A stretch of 64,000 nt of DNA from Harmothoe impar (taxonomy: Eukaryota; Annelida; Polychaeta; Phyllodocida; Polynoidae): NCBI GenBank assembly GCA_947462335.1, contig OX381720.1, positions 4,781,501 to 4,845,500 of the forward strand, in the 5' to 3' direction. Below the pieces are notes generated by a model. The model did no database searches and was not told the origin of the DNA. It saw nothing but the letters and a program-made list of their open reading frames with translations. The translations under genes and the position numbers were made by a program. Shown piece by piece: positions 21,356 to 34,728 of the stretch. Positions within the stretch are counted from its first letter, which is position 1. Each line of letters starts with the position of its first letter.

Positions 21356-22345
21356 ATGGAGGTCTATGGCAAGCTGCCAGAGCCAATGTCATTCCTGGTT
21401 AATATTGACAGTAACTGGAAAGCCTTCAAGCAGAGATTTGAACTGCACATGAGTGCCAATGGTCATGATGAACTACCCACAAATAGAAGGGTGGCAATGT
21501 TGTTGTCGGTAGCAGGTCAGGAGGCTATTGACATTTATAATACTTATGAGTTTCCTGAGCCTGAGCCCCCTGCTATCCCAGCTGCTGTAGCAGATCCTCC
21601 CGCCGAGGGGGAAGGAGATGGTGACGCCGGAGAAGCTGGTGCAGACAAAATAATCCCACAGAATCTGCAATATGAGGTTGTGATGACTGCATTTGACAAT
21701 TACTGTGCCCCAAAATCAAATGAGACCTATGAAAGATACATGCTTAGGGCTAGAGTGCAGAAAGAGGGGGAGAGTTGTGATTCGTTCGTCACGGATCTCC
21801 GTCTCAAAGCCAAGTCATGTAACTATGGAGACCTGAAAGACAGCATTATTAGAGATCAGATAGTGTATGGAGTCAGGGATCCTAGTGTCAGAGGCAGAAT
21901 GCTTAGAGAAGGACAGTTGACGCTTCAGCGAGCCATAGAAATATGCAAGGCTAGCGAGGTGTCACGCAAGCATATGTCAGTATTCGCAGACGGAGGACTC
22001 GCCAACGCAGTCCATGCTGTGAGTAGGGGTCACAACAGTAACAAGCACAAACACAACAACAGCAGGCAACAACATGATAGAAAACACGATCATAAGAATA
22101 AGAAGAAGTGCACGTACTGCGGTACCAGCCATCCGCCGAAGAAGTGTCCAGCATACGGGAAGACATGTGACAGGTGTCAAAAGCCAAATCACAGCTCCAC
22201 AGTGTGTAAGACTGATATGTCAGGATCGAGCGGAGATAGGCGTAGTACCGGTAGAAGGAACGTCCACGTTGTAGACGAGGGGTCCGAGTCTTCAGACGAA
22301 GATCAGCTGTTTGTGGAACAGTCGATAAGTTCATCAGTGATGTAG
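21356..22345 (+). CDS. gag: Retrotransposon Gag
   Basis: 329 residues from the ATG at 21356 (MEVYGKLPEP) to the TAG ending at 22345. A capsid-like helical region is followed by a basic HNSNKHKHNN stretch and a nucleocapsid with two cysteine-histidine knuckles. The first, CTYCGTSHPPKKC, is a shortened variant. The second, CDRCQKPNHSSTVC, is a classical CX2CX4HX4C knuckle. Gag packages the element RNA in cytoplasmic particles. Pol follows in the -1 frame, overlapping the end of gag, so ribosomal -1 frameshifting is the likely mode of expression. Confidence 0.88.
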   Translation: MEVYGKLPEPMSFLVNIDSNWKAFKQRFELHMSANGHDELPTNRRVAMLLSVAGQEAIDIYNTYEFPEPEPPAIPAAVADPPAEGEGDGDAGEAGADKIIPQNLQYEVVMTAFDNYCAPKSNETYERYMLRARVQKEGESCDSFVTDLRLKAKSCNYGDLKDSIIRDQIVYGVRDPSVRGRMLREGQLTLQRAIEICKASEVSRKHMSVFADGGLANAVHAVSRGHNSNKHKHNNSRQQHDRKHDHKNKKKCTYCGTSHPPKKCPAYGKTCDRCQKPNHSSTVCKTDMSGSSGDRRSTGRRNVHVVDEGSESSDEDQLFVEQSISSSVM

Positions 22346-22657
22346 ATGGTGGTGGCAAGAATTGGATCATACCCATCAGCGCTAATGAACACTCAGTGCC
22401 TTTTAAGATAGACACTGGAGCTCAAGTGAACTTGATTCCCATGGAACACTACTCCAAGATGCAGGATCGCCCTAAGCTTGTGAAAAGCAAGATACAGCTT
22501 AAGGCATACAACGGGACAACAGTCGAGAACAAGGGAACGTGCATGGTGAAACTGAGCTACAAAGGAAATAAGCTAAATACTACATTCCTTGTCGTTGACA
22601 ACGACCTACAGCCAGTCATAGGACTAGAGACCAGTGAAGACCTAGGACTTGTAAAAC
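22346..22657 (+). pseudogene. pol: Pol, aspartic protease part
   Basis: In the -1 frame relative to gag, the frame reads WIIPIS then FKIDTGAQVNLIP, the DTGA active site of a retropepsin. It continues to LETSEDLGLVK. The normal frame is lost near 22655, where the sequence jumps to the end of the RT palm in another frame. Confidence 0.8.
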
Positions 22658-24793
22658 CTCATCGTGTGGGGTACCACCGTGGAGGAACACGACCAGAGAC
22701 TACTCCGTGTTCTCGATAGAGCTCGACAACACAACCTAAAGCTGAATCGAGATAAGTGTGAGTTCAGAGTGCAGAAAATCACCTACCTAGGAGAGATACT
22801 CTCCAGCAAAGGAGTGCAGCCTGACCCCGAGAAGGTCAGAGCCATCACGGACATGCCGACACCCACCTGTAAGAATGACATACAGAGATTCCTCGGCATG
22901 GTAAACTATCTGGGCAAGTTCATTCCTCACCTGTCCAGTAGGACCAAGTCAATGCGCAGTCTCCTAGAGGAGAAGAACACCTGGAGCTGGGGACACGAGC
23001 ATCAGCGTGAGTTCAAAGAGTTGAAAGAGCTCTTAGTGAACGCGCCAGTCCTGAAGCATTATGACTTGGACCGTGATACGAAGGTGGCAACTGATGCTTC
23101 AAAGAAGGGAATTGGAGCAGTCCTACTTCAGTCGCACATGGAAGAATGGCATCCTGTGGCGTATGCGTCAAGATCCCTGACCGCCACAGAGCAACGATAT
23201 GCCGCAATCGAGAAAGAGGCATTGGGGCTAGTGTTTGGCTGCCAGAAGTTTGAAGAGTATGTCTATGGCAAGCACATAACACTAGTGACTGATCATAAGC
23301 CCCTGATATCAATAAGGAAGAAGCCCCTTGCTGATGCCTCACCGAGAATCCAGAGACTGATGCTTAAGCTGCTCAGGTATGACTTCGACCTCGTATGGGT
23401 TCCAGGGAAGCTGATGCACATACCAGATACCTTATCACGTGCATACCTGATTGACACTCAAGTTGATTCACTGGAAGCAGAAGTAGCCAAGCATACAGAA
23501 GGTGTGATCAGGAATCTTCCAGTGAGTGACAAGATGTGGGCACAGTTGGTCCTAGAGACTCAGAAAGACACCAACATGTGCAAACTGCTGCAGCACGTCC
23601 GAGACGGATGGGAAACTGCATCCAAGAAAGACCCGTACTTTACATTCCGAGAAGGAAACACTGAGGTGAACGGAGTGATCATGAAAGGAGAGCGCATCAT
23701 AGTCCCGCTGGCGATGCGCCCCGAGATGCTCAAGCTAGTTCATGAGGGACACTTGGGTATCGTAAAATACAAAAGGAGGGCACGTGAAGTTCTATTCTGG
23801 CCCACCATGAACACTGACATTGAAAAAGAAGTTGGACAATGCTCTGTATGTCAAAAATACAGGTATCAACAGCAAAAAGAGCCAATCATCAAACATGAGA
23901 AGCCAACGGAGCCATGGCGAAAAGTAGGAACCGACCTCTTTCATCTGAATGGTCAAGACTACCTACTTGTGATCGACTACCACAGCAACTACCCTGAAAT
24001 GGCTCTTCTAGTGAACACTAAAGCAGAGACCGTGGTAGCCCACATGAAAACCGTCTTCGCCAGGCACGGCCTCCCAGAGATCGTTATATCCGACAACGCT
24101 AGACAATATGACTGTCAAGAGTTCAAGGATATGGCTGAGAAATATGGATTCAAACATATAACATCAAGCCCCAGATATCCTCAGTCGAATGGCTTAGCCG
24201 AAAAAGGAGTCCAAATCGTCAAAAGACTACTTAAAATGTCAATGGAGGAAGGAGAAGACCCATATCTCGCTCTTCTCAACTACAGGGCCACACCACTAGA
24301 TGGTGGCCTATCCCCAGCAGAACTGTGTATGTCACACAAGCTTCGTACCAGATTGGGCTGTCCCAGGAAGGATCCTGATCCAACGTCTGTCCGCGTGAGG
24401 CAGAATCAGGCCCAGAGGTACAATCAGCATGCCGCACCACTGCCACCACTGATAGAAGGAGATACAGTGAGGGTGTGGAACGGTCAGCACTGGGCACCTA
24501 AGGCCCAGGTCATACAGAAAGCTGGACCACCAAGGTCATATACCATTGAGACCGAAGAGGGACAGCTACTCCGACGTAACAGGAGACATCTGCTGAAAGC
24601 ACAGGAGACCGCCAAACATTGCATGGTCCCTGAGCAGGTACCAGAGCCGCCTGCTGTGGTACCAGATATACCTGACAGGCCACCATCACCAGCGCCTGTC
24701 GTACAACCGGTGCCTGTGACACAGACACCACCAACGCCCAAGCGTACCAGATCCGGCAGGATGGTTAAACCACCATCCAGATTCACTGACTAA
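22658..24793 (+). pseudogene. pol: Pol remnant: RT thumb, RNase H and integrase
   Basis: The frame opens with LIVWGTTVEEHD, the residues that directly follow the YxDD box in Ty3/gypsy RTs. The fingers and palm with the catalytic aspartates are therefore missing. Next come RT thumb motifs (ITYLGEILSSKG, FLGMVNYLGKFIP) and RNase H (TDASKKGIGAVL, EKEALGLVFG, TDHKPL). Integrase follows with an H-H-C-C zinc region (HEGHLG, CSVCQKY) and the DDE core (GTDLF, SDNARQ, NGLAEKGV). The C-terminal tail is proline rich. The frame is intact over 700 codons, so the deletion is recent. Confidence 0.88.
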
Positions 24794-25180
24794 ACATTGC
24801 TATAACCTCAACTTTAACTTTCAGAGACAGTTGTCTTCGGTTCATTGACTGCAAAAATGACTTTCATTGCATTATGTCATGTTTGAATATGTGTAACGCT
24901 TTAAGGAGATAACTTCCTTTCAGGACAAAGAGACTATACTAAGACATTGAGAGCTATGATCAAAAAGACATTTGTCTACATTTATGTACTAGTTATGTTT
25001 TACTAGTCTAACATGTATATCACTGCCAAAGAGCATTAATCAAGATAATTTCATTACAGAGACTTTGAAAGAACTTTCAACAACGAACTGTTCATATATA
25101 GAACACTTTGAGTTACAGGTCCAACATATGTGACTTTATTACAAATAGCATCTATTGTTCAACATTGTACTTTCTACCAT

Positions 25181-25191
25181 AAAAAGGGGGA
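25181..25191 (+). promoter_or_regulatory. Polypurine tract
   Basis: AAAAAGGGGGA directly before the 3' LTR, the plus-strand primer in LTR retrotransposon replication. Confidence 0.85.
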
Positions 25192-25349
25192 TGTATCGTT
25201 CATCGCTATTTTCGTAAAACTAGCGCTAACCGGATGTCCGCAATAAACGCATGCGCACAACGCTCATACAGACCACGTTGCCTCATCGTGACAAGTTCTT
25301 TACTGTAGATGTTTTGTTAGTTAGAATTATGCTTTAACAAGACAACACA
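25192..25349 (+). repeat. 3' LTR
   Basis: 158 bp, differing from the 5' LTR by G to T in CGCTATT-TCG and T to A in AACGCTC-TACAG. Followed by target duplication CTTGT at 25350-25354. Confidence 0.93.
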
Positions 25350-25354
25350 CTTGT

Positions 25355-28324
25355 TATTATGAATATGGCTTTGAATCAATATTGTACTATGCATATATTT
25401 TATTATCCTTCCCCTATTAACCACACATATTGTACAAAGAAATATACTAAGGGTAAACGTAGATATTTCTATGCCATACATATTTTTACGCCAAACATAT
25501 TTTTACGCCATACATATTTTTGCAGATTTCACAGATTTCAAAATCCATGAAAATATGCACAGCACGAATAACTATCCAGCACAAGTGAAATTGCACATTT
25601 TCACAATTACGTGAAATTTCATAGACATGAAAATATCTACTGGTACGCTTACAGTAGTCAAAAATGCATAATGGATAAAAAGAAACATGTACAAGCCCAA
25701 TGTTAGTGTTATTCTGTCATGTGTTGGTTGCCTGTGTATATAGTATAAACTGTGTATAGTCATGTATTTATCAATGTTACATAGTTTACTGGCAATGAGG
25801 CCTACTGTTAAACGTCTGCTCATTCTGCACATCCATGACTTAATTAGCTGGCTATACTTTACCGTCATCTATCTTCTGAATCATTGAAATTGAAAATCTC
25901 GTAAATGTATCAATACAAATTGATAAAATAGGGGGGTGCAGAGGGGTCCCCCCCCCCCCTCAGGTCGCAAGGTCGTTTTTTTAAGACTCTTTATCCTATA
26001 ATGAATTTTGTGCAAAAGTCGCCAGGTCGCTTAGATTATTGCCCCAGGTCGAAAAGTCGCCTGGAAAACGGCCGAAAACGGCCCAGGTCGCCAGGTCGCC
26101 GAAAACCCCTCTGCAGTCACAAATAGTATACACATTGTTTCTTTAATCATCGAGCTACATAGATTATTATTGATTGAATAGTCCTATAGGTAGCTGAGGC
26201 AGTATGTGTGTACATGTAGAATGTAATGGTCAGCACCCATACTTGGCCATACTTTACTTCATGAAAAAATGATGACTCCCTTTATACTTAAGCCCAACAG
26301 AGAACAACATTATCTATTTTCTTGGAAACGGTAAGCCTTTGTTATTTCATCAGCCACACTAAAAGGATGCTCCATGTAGTGGTGCAGGGGTCTTAGTTCT
26401 GATAACTAATGTTACTATGGGGCAACACTCACAATGGATCCTTTCTGCATGGCTGCCCATTCATGGAACGTTCACAAATGACAACACTTATTATGTATGT
26501 AAGACGGGGCGTACTGGGTACAAACGCTACCTTGTGCGACCACACACTGAAAAATCCTCTTTGGATTTCAAACTTTATCCTGTGTAAACAGGACCCAAAA
26601 CCCTGGGAAAGACCCATGCTGATTAGCCAGGAAGTTCGCTCACTCCTGATTGGCTGGAGCTGAGGCCTCTGCTAGTCATCTACCTGACATGCATAAACAC
26701 CAGTGTGCATGCCCTTACCTGCCAGACACCAGATCTGGTCAGATAGTTCACACATAAAACTCCAAAGGGAGTTTGGTGGCAGGTACCCTCATGGTGTAAG
26801 GTTCACTACTGTGGACCTTACCATACCAGCTCCTGGGGGAGGTTCTCCTCTCCTCCACTAGGTAGCAGCTACTGGTTATCACCTCCTAAATCCACTTTTA
26901 GGCTAAGGGATTATTAGAAAAGTGTCTATAGGGGCACAACCGAGGGTAGATATGGGTTTGTGGTTTGATGTCCATACTAAGACACACTTATTATGACCTT
27001 TTATGGCATCCTTTTCAAAACACCCCAGCCACACCCCTTGTCACATCTTTGGGCATATAGGCCTACAAACATATGGCTAGGGTCATGACTCCTCAACTAA
27101 CTGGAAACCCCTCACCCTAGCTGCTGACGTCATGCATTCCCTTTAAAAAGAAGTACTCCAGCAAATTTCCCAGACTATCTAACCTGGTAACTAAGTAATT
27201 CCACATGTATGGGTGTGGACCACTAAATTCGACATGGCGACATGGCCGTTTTTTGGGCTAGTGACATGCCACATGAGGAATATCAGAGATATTGACATGG
27301 GACATGGGCATTTCTTAAAATCGACAGGATGACATGGCCATTTCTTAAAATCGACAGGGTGACATTATCATTTCTTAAAATCGACATTGGAAATGGGGAC
27401 CCCCCCATCCAGACCCCCACATGTGGGGTTCAATGTAAGGACCGAAAAAAGTGTGAGTGATGGAAGATGATAGCTAATGTCAACAGAGGGGTGGGGAGTG
27501 GAGTATGTGGTAAGGCCAAACAAACAAACAAAAAAGTGGTTTTGTTAGGTAACCAAACCGACCCTATTCTTTTTTTTAGATTTCACCCGGTGTAGAGTAT
27601 CACCAAAAGGGATAAGGCATACCTAATAACCATAATCTATCCGAATTGTCATCCTTTGAAAGATTAGAAAGGTGGGAAATACTCTGTATGGCAAAAACTG
27701 AACTTATAGAGGCTTAATTGGTTCTACAGTGTCAAATAGCCAGTCCATAAGGGACACAAGGGGGGGGGGGGGGACAAAAAAAATTGGTTTCCTTGACCAG
27801 GGGGATGTAAGAAATTTGGAGCCCTCTTGGGGGGGGGGTAAAAAAAATTAACCTGTTTTGGGCCAAAAAGACTGCGCGTTACTATGCTTCAAAGGGCCCC
27901 CGCGTGCACCGATTTTCGACCCGTAGGGGGGGGGGGTTAGAAAATTTTGACCCGTTGACCGGGGGGGTGAAAAAAAAATTGCACGCTCCGCGCGGAAAAC
28001 CAGCCCCCCTGTTGTTAAAAAATGATCACTCCCTAAAATGAGCGTCTCCCTTACAGCCCATCTATTATCCTAAAACTAAATTCTTAATAAAATAAAAATC
28101 GACTGACCTACCCTGTTTTGTGGTGTGTTTTTTCCCTTGTTACTGGAACACAGTTTATTTTGTTTGGCCTATAATTCTTATTGTATGACGTGGCTATCGG
28201 TACTTACTTTGTGTCACTACTGCAAGATCGGAGAGGTTTGGCCTATAAACCCGGATACGGCAATAACAATGATTTTATTCTCTAAACCTGCGCATGTTCC
28301 ATGTGGGGAGCAGTGAGTGTTCTT
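25355..28324. other. Repeat-rich intergenic region, no gene seen
   Basis: No coding gene is supported. Visible pieces are a small element at about 25937-26116 with GCAGAGGGGT / ACCCCTCTGC ends and GGTCGCCAGGTCGCC repeats, a short tandem repeat of GACATGGCCATTTCTTAAAATC at 27240-27385, and a diverged element from about 27515 to 28170 with GGCCAAACAAAC and GTTTGGCC ends rich in G runs. Confidence 0.5.
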
Positions 28325-28333
28325 TACCGAACA

Positions 28334-28636
28334 TACTCTCGTTCCCAAATCCTTCCGAAGGAAGGCTCTGGGGACAGCCAAATGACCTTGAACTTTGGAT
28401 TTTGCTGGGTCTGGGCAACCCCTGCTGGTAGGCTGGAACCAGCGAACAGGAACAGGAAATGGAACCAGAATGTATGATGGTAGTTTTATGTAGATTTACC
28501 ATCAGCATTTCTGGTTCCATTTCCTGTTCCTGTTCGCTGGTTCCAAGCTACCAGCAGGGGTTGCCCAGACCCAGCAAAATCCCAACATTTGGCAGTTACC
28601 AGAGCCTTCCTTCGGAAGGATTTGGGAACGAGAGTA
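28334..28636. mobile_element. Foldback MITE with 9-bp target duplication
   Basis: 303 bp, begins TACTCTCGTTCCC and ends GGGAACGAGAGTA. The two arms (about 135 bp each) are near-perfect inverted repeats around a loop of about 40 bp. Direct TACCGAACA repeats flank it (28325-28333, 28637-28645). A 9-bp duplication with long inverted arms is typical of Mutator-type (MULE) elements. No coding capacity. A transcript across it would form a long hairpin. Confidence 0.82.
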
Positions 28637-29283
28637 TACCGAACACAGCTCATTTCCTTATTTTGATTCAACTTTCTTTTCAGTTCAAACAACTCAGCTC
28701 CATATATAAAAGACAGTCCATAAATTGTAAGCGTGGCAAGCTGCTTCAAAGTAGGGGGGACTGAGGGGTGTATTGACCTTTTTGGTTTGACCTTTTATGG
28801 GGTTGGTCAAAAGTGTGTGTGTGTGGGGGGGGGGGCACATTGAAAAAACAGGCCACATTAAAAAACAAAAAAAAACATTTATGCAAGTATAAGGGAGCGT
28901 TCATTATTTTTGCCAGGGAGGGGGGTGTGCAAAACAAACGAAGGCGGGGGGGGGGCATTTTTTAGGGGTATTCAGAGAGGGGAGGGGGTATTTTTTCAAT
29001 TTATTAGAGGGGAGGTAACTTTTATGGGGTATTTGTTTCGGGAGGGGGTTTTCTTTGACGTGACACGACACGCATGTCACAAATTACAGTCAGAGACAGA
29101 ACTCTGCAAAATGTTGTGCCTGAATGATTGATTCTCTACATGTCTTTTCCTAAATCTACATTTACTGTATTGCTGCGTTTTGGTGCATATTTACAATCCA
29201 GTGCCTATTCAAGGGAGGAATCTATCATTTTGAGGCGTATTTCTGGGTAAAGAACATTATAGACCTTAAGCCGAGGACTTTTT
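28637..29283. other. G-rich intergenic region
   Basis: GCGTGGCAAGCTGCTTCAAAG at 28733-28750 resembles the element end at 57921-57940. The rest is G-homopolymer low complexity with a GGGAGCGTTCATTATT motif. No gene seen. Confidence 0.4.
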
Positions 29284-31135
<1,852 letters not shown>

Positions 31136-31298
31136 CACCACTATAGAAGATCAAATGGGCTCACGGTATATTACCTCAACACAAGAATAGGAGTACAGAA
31201 TGAAAGAGATCTAAACATAAAAGGTGTCAAGTGTCTAGCTAGGTGAATGCTATCATGGCACCAATATTTGGCAGTACAGTCAAGAATAGTAGAGTAAG

Positions 31299-31380
31299 CG
31301 TACAGCGTATATATTTTCGCGGATTTTAAAATCCGCGAAAATATGTACAGCGCGAAATATAATACGTTTACAGTATGACT
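31299..31380. mobile_element. Short palindromic MITE remnant
   Basis: GTACAGCG, ATATTTTCGCGGATTTT and AAAATCCGCGAAAATATG form a palindrome ending in ACGTTTACAGTA. It resembles the copy 2 MITE at 11425-11589. Confidence 0.5.
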
Positions 31381-31978
31381 ACAAAAACAATCCCGAGGAC
31401 ACTGTCCCTAGCCGTATTACTATGGAAGGCAAAAAGATAGCTTATATGAGAAATAAATCATTTAAATTTTTTAATATTTTCTTCTGGCCTAGCTTATATC
31501 AGAAATAAATCATCCAGACCACGGATAGTGTCTTTTCGCTAAAAGAACCCAGAGCTGCCACCTTTAGGATCTTGTAGTCCCTACGACCAGAGGCCGTCAC
31601 TAGTGTTTGTTCCCTGTGCCTGGTCTCCCTCGGCAGAGCCGGCCATGCCAAGATTACCCAATACCACCCTCTTGATTCGCATAACGTATCCCGATGCTGG
31701 TAGCTGCACTACATAAAAAATACTTGGGGGATGATGTCCAGTTCCACTTTAAGTCCGGGAGCTTTTGTAATATTAATTCAATCCCCCCCCCCCCCCCCCC
31801 ATTTTCTATAATATTCATACTGCACGACGCGTGGGAACCATGTATACTGAATATGGTACCATCGCTATTTTTTCAAGCCACTAGAATATCTATTTTGTAA
31901 GCCGGATATATCAAATCGACCGTCATAGATTATTGTTGCAAACAAAACAAAGGATTCAATTTACTTTTTGCTCATTTT

Positions 31979-31984
31979 TTTATT
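31979..31984 (-). terminator. Candidate polyadenylation signal of the P2 gene
   Basis: AATAAA on the minus strand about 120 bases after the stop codon at 32105. Confidence 0.45.
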
Positions 31985-32104
31985 TGCTGATGTTAGCGTA
32001 TTGAGCCTTGTTCCTCTTACTTCAAGTTACGATGTTTTACACATATAAGTTTGTTTGTGCTTTAGATGGTATTACACCGCTTGATGTTGGAGAGAGTAGC
32101 GTGT

Positions 32105-32974
32105 TTAGTCGAACAGACCGAAGCCCATGTCCTCGTCCTCCTCTTCGCTGCTCTCTGCCTTCTTCTCCTCCTTCTTCTCTTCTGTAACACAATAAAAGAC
32201 ACAAAATTAGTTGCAGCATGACAATGTTAACATCTCATCTTACTTTCTTTTTTTGTAATTTAATTTTTAATATTCATCAACTTGCGAGGGAGATCTTCAA
32301 AGCGTTAAAACATATTCAACACAGAACTGCCAACCCTTCAAATCTATATAATTATGATGCAGGAAAATCGTGATACTAGTTTCTATTTCTCTCTCCTGCA
32401 ATTTGTAATGTCTATTCTATTCGAATTCCCATGAAGACCCTCACTTTAGGGACATGGTAACAAAGTCAATTTTCCCGACATGCAAAAAGAGGTCTTCTAA
32501 AAAATCTTTCTATAATATGAAACGTAAGCGTTTTAAAAACACACAAGACTTAATTTTTCTCATGCTTTCAGATATCAGGTACAAATGGGGACATTAATTT
32601 AACTCCTTTTTGATTATCAGCCATTAGTCCCAATTTTTCTTACCATTCTCATTAATGTATAATTATAACCCTCCCCCAAACCGTAAGAATTCGTAATTCG
32701 TGAAGGCATTTTAAGAGAACTTACCGGCAGCAGGTGCAGCGGCGGCAGATGAAGCCACAGCGCCGCCACCTCCAGCGGGCATGGAGGCCAGCTTGGAGCG
32801 GCCCTCCTCCATAACCTCCTCCAGGTTCTTGCCCTTAAGCTGGTCGATCACCTTCTTGACGCATGAGTCATCGGCGTCGATGCCGACAGAGCTGAGGATC
32901 TTCTTGACATCAGCGGCGCTTGGGCTGTTGTTGCCACCCAGCACAGCAAGCAGATATGCGGCCACGTAACGCAT
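32105..32974 (-). CDS. RPLP2: 60S acidic ribosomal protein P2
   Basis: Two coding exons, 32725-32974 (250 bp) and 32105-32181 (77 bp), joined across a GTAAGT...ACAG intron, give 108 residues. The N-terminus MRYVAAYLLAVLGG and the helical domain (VKKILSSVGID, VIDQLKGKNLEEVM) are classic P2. A Gly/Ala hinge follows. The exon 2 tail is acidic and lysine rich and ends in MGFGLFD, the eukaryotic P-protein signature. P2 pairs with P1 on the P0 stalk of the large subunit and recruits elongation factors. An AG acceptor one base before the ATG shows that the 5' UTR is interrupted by a long intron. That intron hosts four snoRNAs. Confidence 0.97.
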
Positions 32975-33121
32975 TCTGAAACACGACAGGAAAGGCGTTA
33001 AAAAGAGACGACTCAATCACAAAGGTTACTTATTCAGATTTCAGAATGGGAGTACTTAGACAAGTATGTACACTCTAGCCTTAGCACAATAATAATCATA
33101 GACATAAAGTCGTTTAAAATG

Positions 33122-33250
33122 AAGTGTATGAGCGGACCTAATCCTTGCATTCAAGATTGAAGCATGGTTCAAACACCGCTCTAATTGATCTAGCAAGTCT
33201 CTAGGAAGTCCAAGGGATGAAGAGCCCAAGATCAGCTGGTACTTGCGTCT
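33122..33250 (-). ncRNA. H/ACA box snoRNA, copy 1 of 4
   Basis: About 129 nt on the minus strand, the sense of the host RPLP2 intron. The 5' hairpin is closed by GCAAGT/ACTTGC and followed by the H box AGATCA. The 3' hairpin is closed by AGCGG/CCGCT and followed by an ACA box three bases before the 3' end. The three bases after ACA vary between copies, as expected for the mature end. H/ACA RNAs guide pseudouridylation of rRNA or snRNA. Human RPLP2 carries the H/ACA RNA SNORA52, so homology is plausible but untested. Confidence 0.85.
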
Positions 33251-33554
33251 TTATTCATTCATGGTTAATTCTAACCGTTGAGATAGGTCATACAATGAAA
33301 TATAACATTGAACCTATTTGACATCTTTCCCTCACATGGTTATAATATATTGATATTTTTATTTCTCGACAGCCAGCAATTTTTACCGGATTTCCCTGAC
33401 CTTTTCCCACAACATTCCATTGCATGACTTGTTGAAGCAAGTGATGGAAAGAAGTTTGGTACCATATTACTTATTTGATTGTTTTTATATTACTAATTTA
33501 GGGAAAGTCATTTCTCAACCACAGTAAGAATTCATCTTAGTCTGATTTAACATC

Positions 33555-33683
33555 GATTGTATGAGCGGACCTAATCCTTGCATTCAAGAGTGAAGCATGG
33601 TTCAAACACCGCTCTAGTTGATCTAGCAAGTCTCTAGGAAGTCCAAGGGATGAAGAGCCCAAGATCAGCTGGTACTTGCGTCT
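33555..33683 (-). ncRNA. H/ACA box snoRNA, copy 2 of 4
   Basis: Nearly identical to copy 1, with the same GCAAGT/ACTTGC and AGCGG/CCGCT stems, H box AGATCA and terminal ACA. One visible change lies next to the H box (AATTAG to AACTAG) and one in the 3' hairpin loop (AGATTG to AGAGTG on the plus strand). Confidence 0.85.
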
Positions 33684-34043
33684 TTATTAATTCATGGTTA
33701 ATGCTAACCCTTTAGATAGGTTCAATTATGTGTTTCATTGTATGACCTATTTGAAACTTAATCCATTTTCTTAGACCATAATGATATCAATCATAAAACA
33801 AACAAAAAAACATTGTGCTGTTCACCATCGAGGCTTTCCCTCGCGCTACTACCAAACTTTGTTGTATTGATATTTTTATTTCGACTGCCAGCAATTTTTT
33901 AACAGATTTCCCGGACCTTTTCTAATGACATTCCAATACTCGTTGGAACAGGTTAGAAGTTATGGAAGTATGTTTGTCACTTTGATTGATTGCATATCAT
34001 TTCTTAACCTCAGTAAGAATCCATCTTAGTCTGTTTTAACATG

Positions 34044-34173
34044 AAATGTATGAGCGGACCTAATCCTTGCATTCAAGATTGAAGCATGGTTCAAACACCG
34101 CTCTAATTGATCTAGCAAGTCTCTAGGAAGTCCAAGGGATATAGAGCCCAAGATCAGCTGGTACTTGCATCTT
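34044..34173 (-). ncRNA. H/ACA box snoRNA, copy 3 of 4
   Basis: Same two-hairpin layout, H box AGATCA and ACA tail. Changes are confined to the 5' hairpin tip (GATGAAGAG to GATATAGAG) and the 5' lead. The intron sequence around it (GACTGCCAGCAATTTTT) is duplicated with copy 1, showing that the repeat unit is larger than the RNA. Confidence 0.85.
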
Positions 34174-34461
34174 TAGTCATATAATTAAAGAAAACTTAAA
34201 TGTTCTGTTTCATTGTACGACCTATTTGAAAGTTTACAGCCTTCCCTCACTCTATATGTAACGGGACCCCCCCCCCCCCAAATTTCAATTTCCCTAAATT
34301 CCAGGAAATTTCAACCATATTCCCTGACCCCTTTTTACTGTAACTCTACCTAACAAAGTTGAGACGTGATGAAAGTAAAACGCAATTACATATTACAAAA
34401 TTTATCAGTCATTTCTAAGTCTGAGTATAAATGTATCCTAGAAATAGTCTAGTTGATCATT

Positions 34462-34590
34462 AAATGTATGAGCGGACCTAATCCTTGCATTCAAGGTTGA
34501 AGCATGGTTCAAACACCGCTCTAGTTGATCTAGCAAGTCTCTAGGAAGTCCAAGGGATGAAGAGCCCAAGATCAGCTGGTACTTGCATCT
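34462..34590 (-). ncRNA. H/ACA box snoRNA, copy 4 of 4
   Basis: Nearest to the host promoter. Stems, AGATCA H box and ACA tail are all conserved. The loop of the 3' hairpin has one change (AAGATT to AAGGTT on the plus strand). Confidence 0.85.
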
Positions 34591-34728
34591 TTATTTAGTG
34601 TATTTTGTATTCTCAAAGTTTAATTTGTTATTGTTCAGTTTCATGCATGCATGTCAATTTTCCCTAACCATATTTTTATTTGTCAGAATGAGCTTCCCGC
34701 GCTGCTACAATGTATTGTAGTGGATTTT

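Larger units (their letters stand above)
21063..25349 (+). mobile_element. Ty3/gypsy-type LTR retrotransposon, internally deleted
   Basis: A 4,287-bp element with 158-bp LTRs that begin TG and end CA, a 5-bp CTTGT target duplication (21058-21062, 25350-25354), a primer-binding site and a polypurine tract. The order gag, protease, RT, RNase H, integrase defines the Ty3/gypsy group; there is no chromodomain and no env. The LTRs differ at only two positions, so the insertion is young. The pol frame lacks the RT fingers and palm, which makes this copy non-autonomous. Confidence 0.93.

Noticed and set aside
22951..24786. Antisense reading frames inside the retrotransposon
   Set aside because: They are shadows of the pol coding frame.
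31560..31700. Possible minus-strand coding stretch with YVMRIKRVVLGNLGMAG
   Set aside because: Short, no recognised domain, and no start or splice context.
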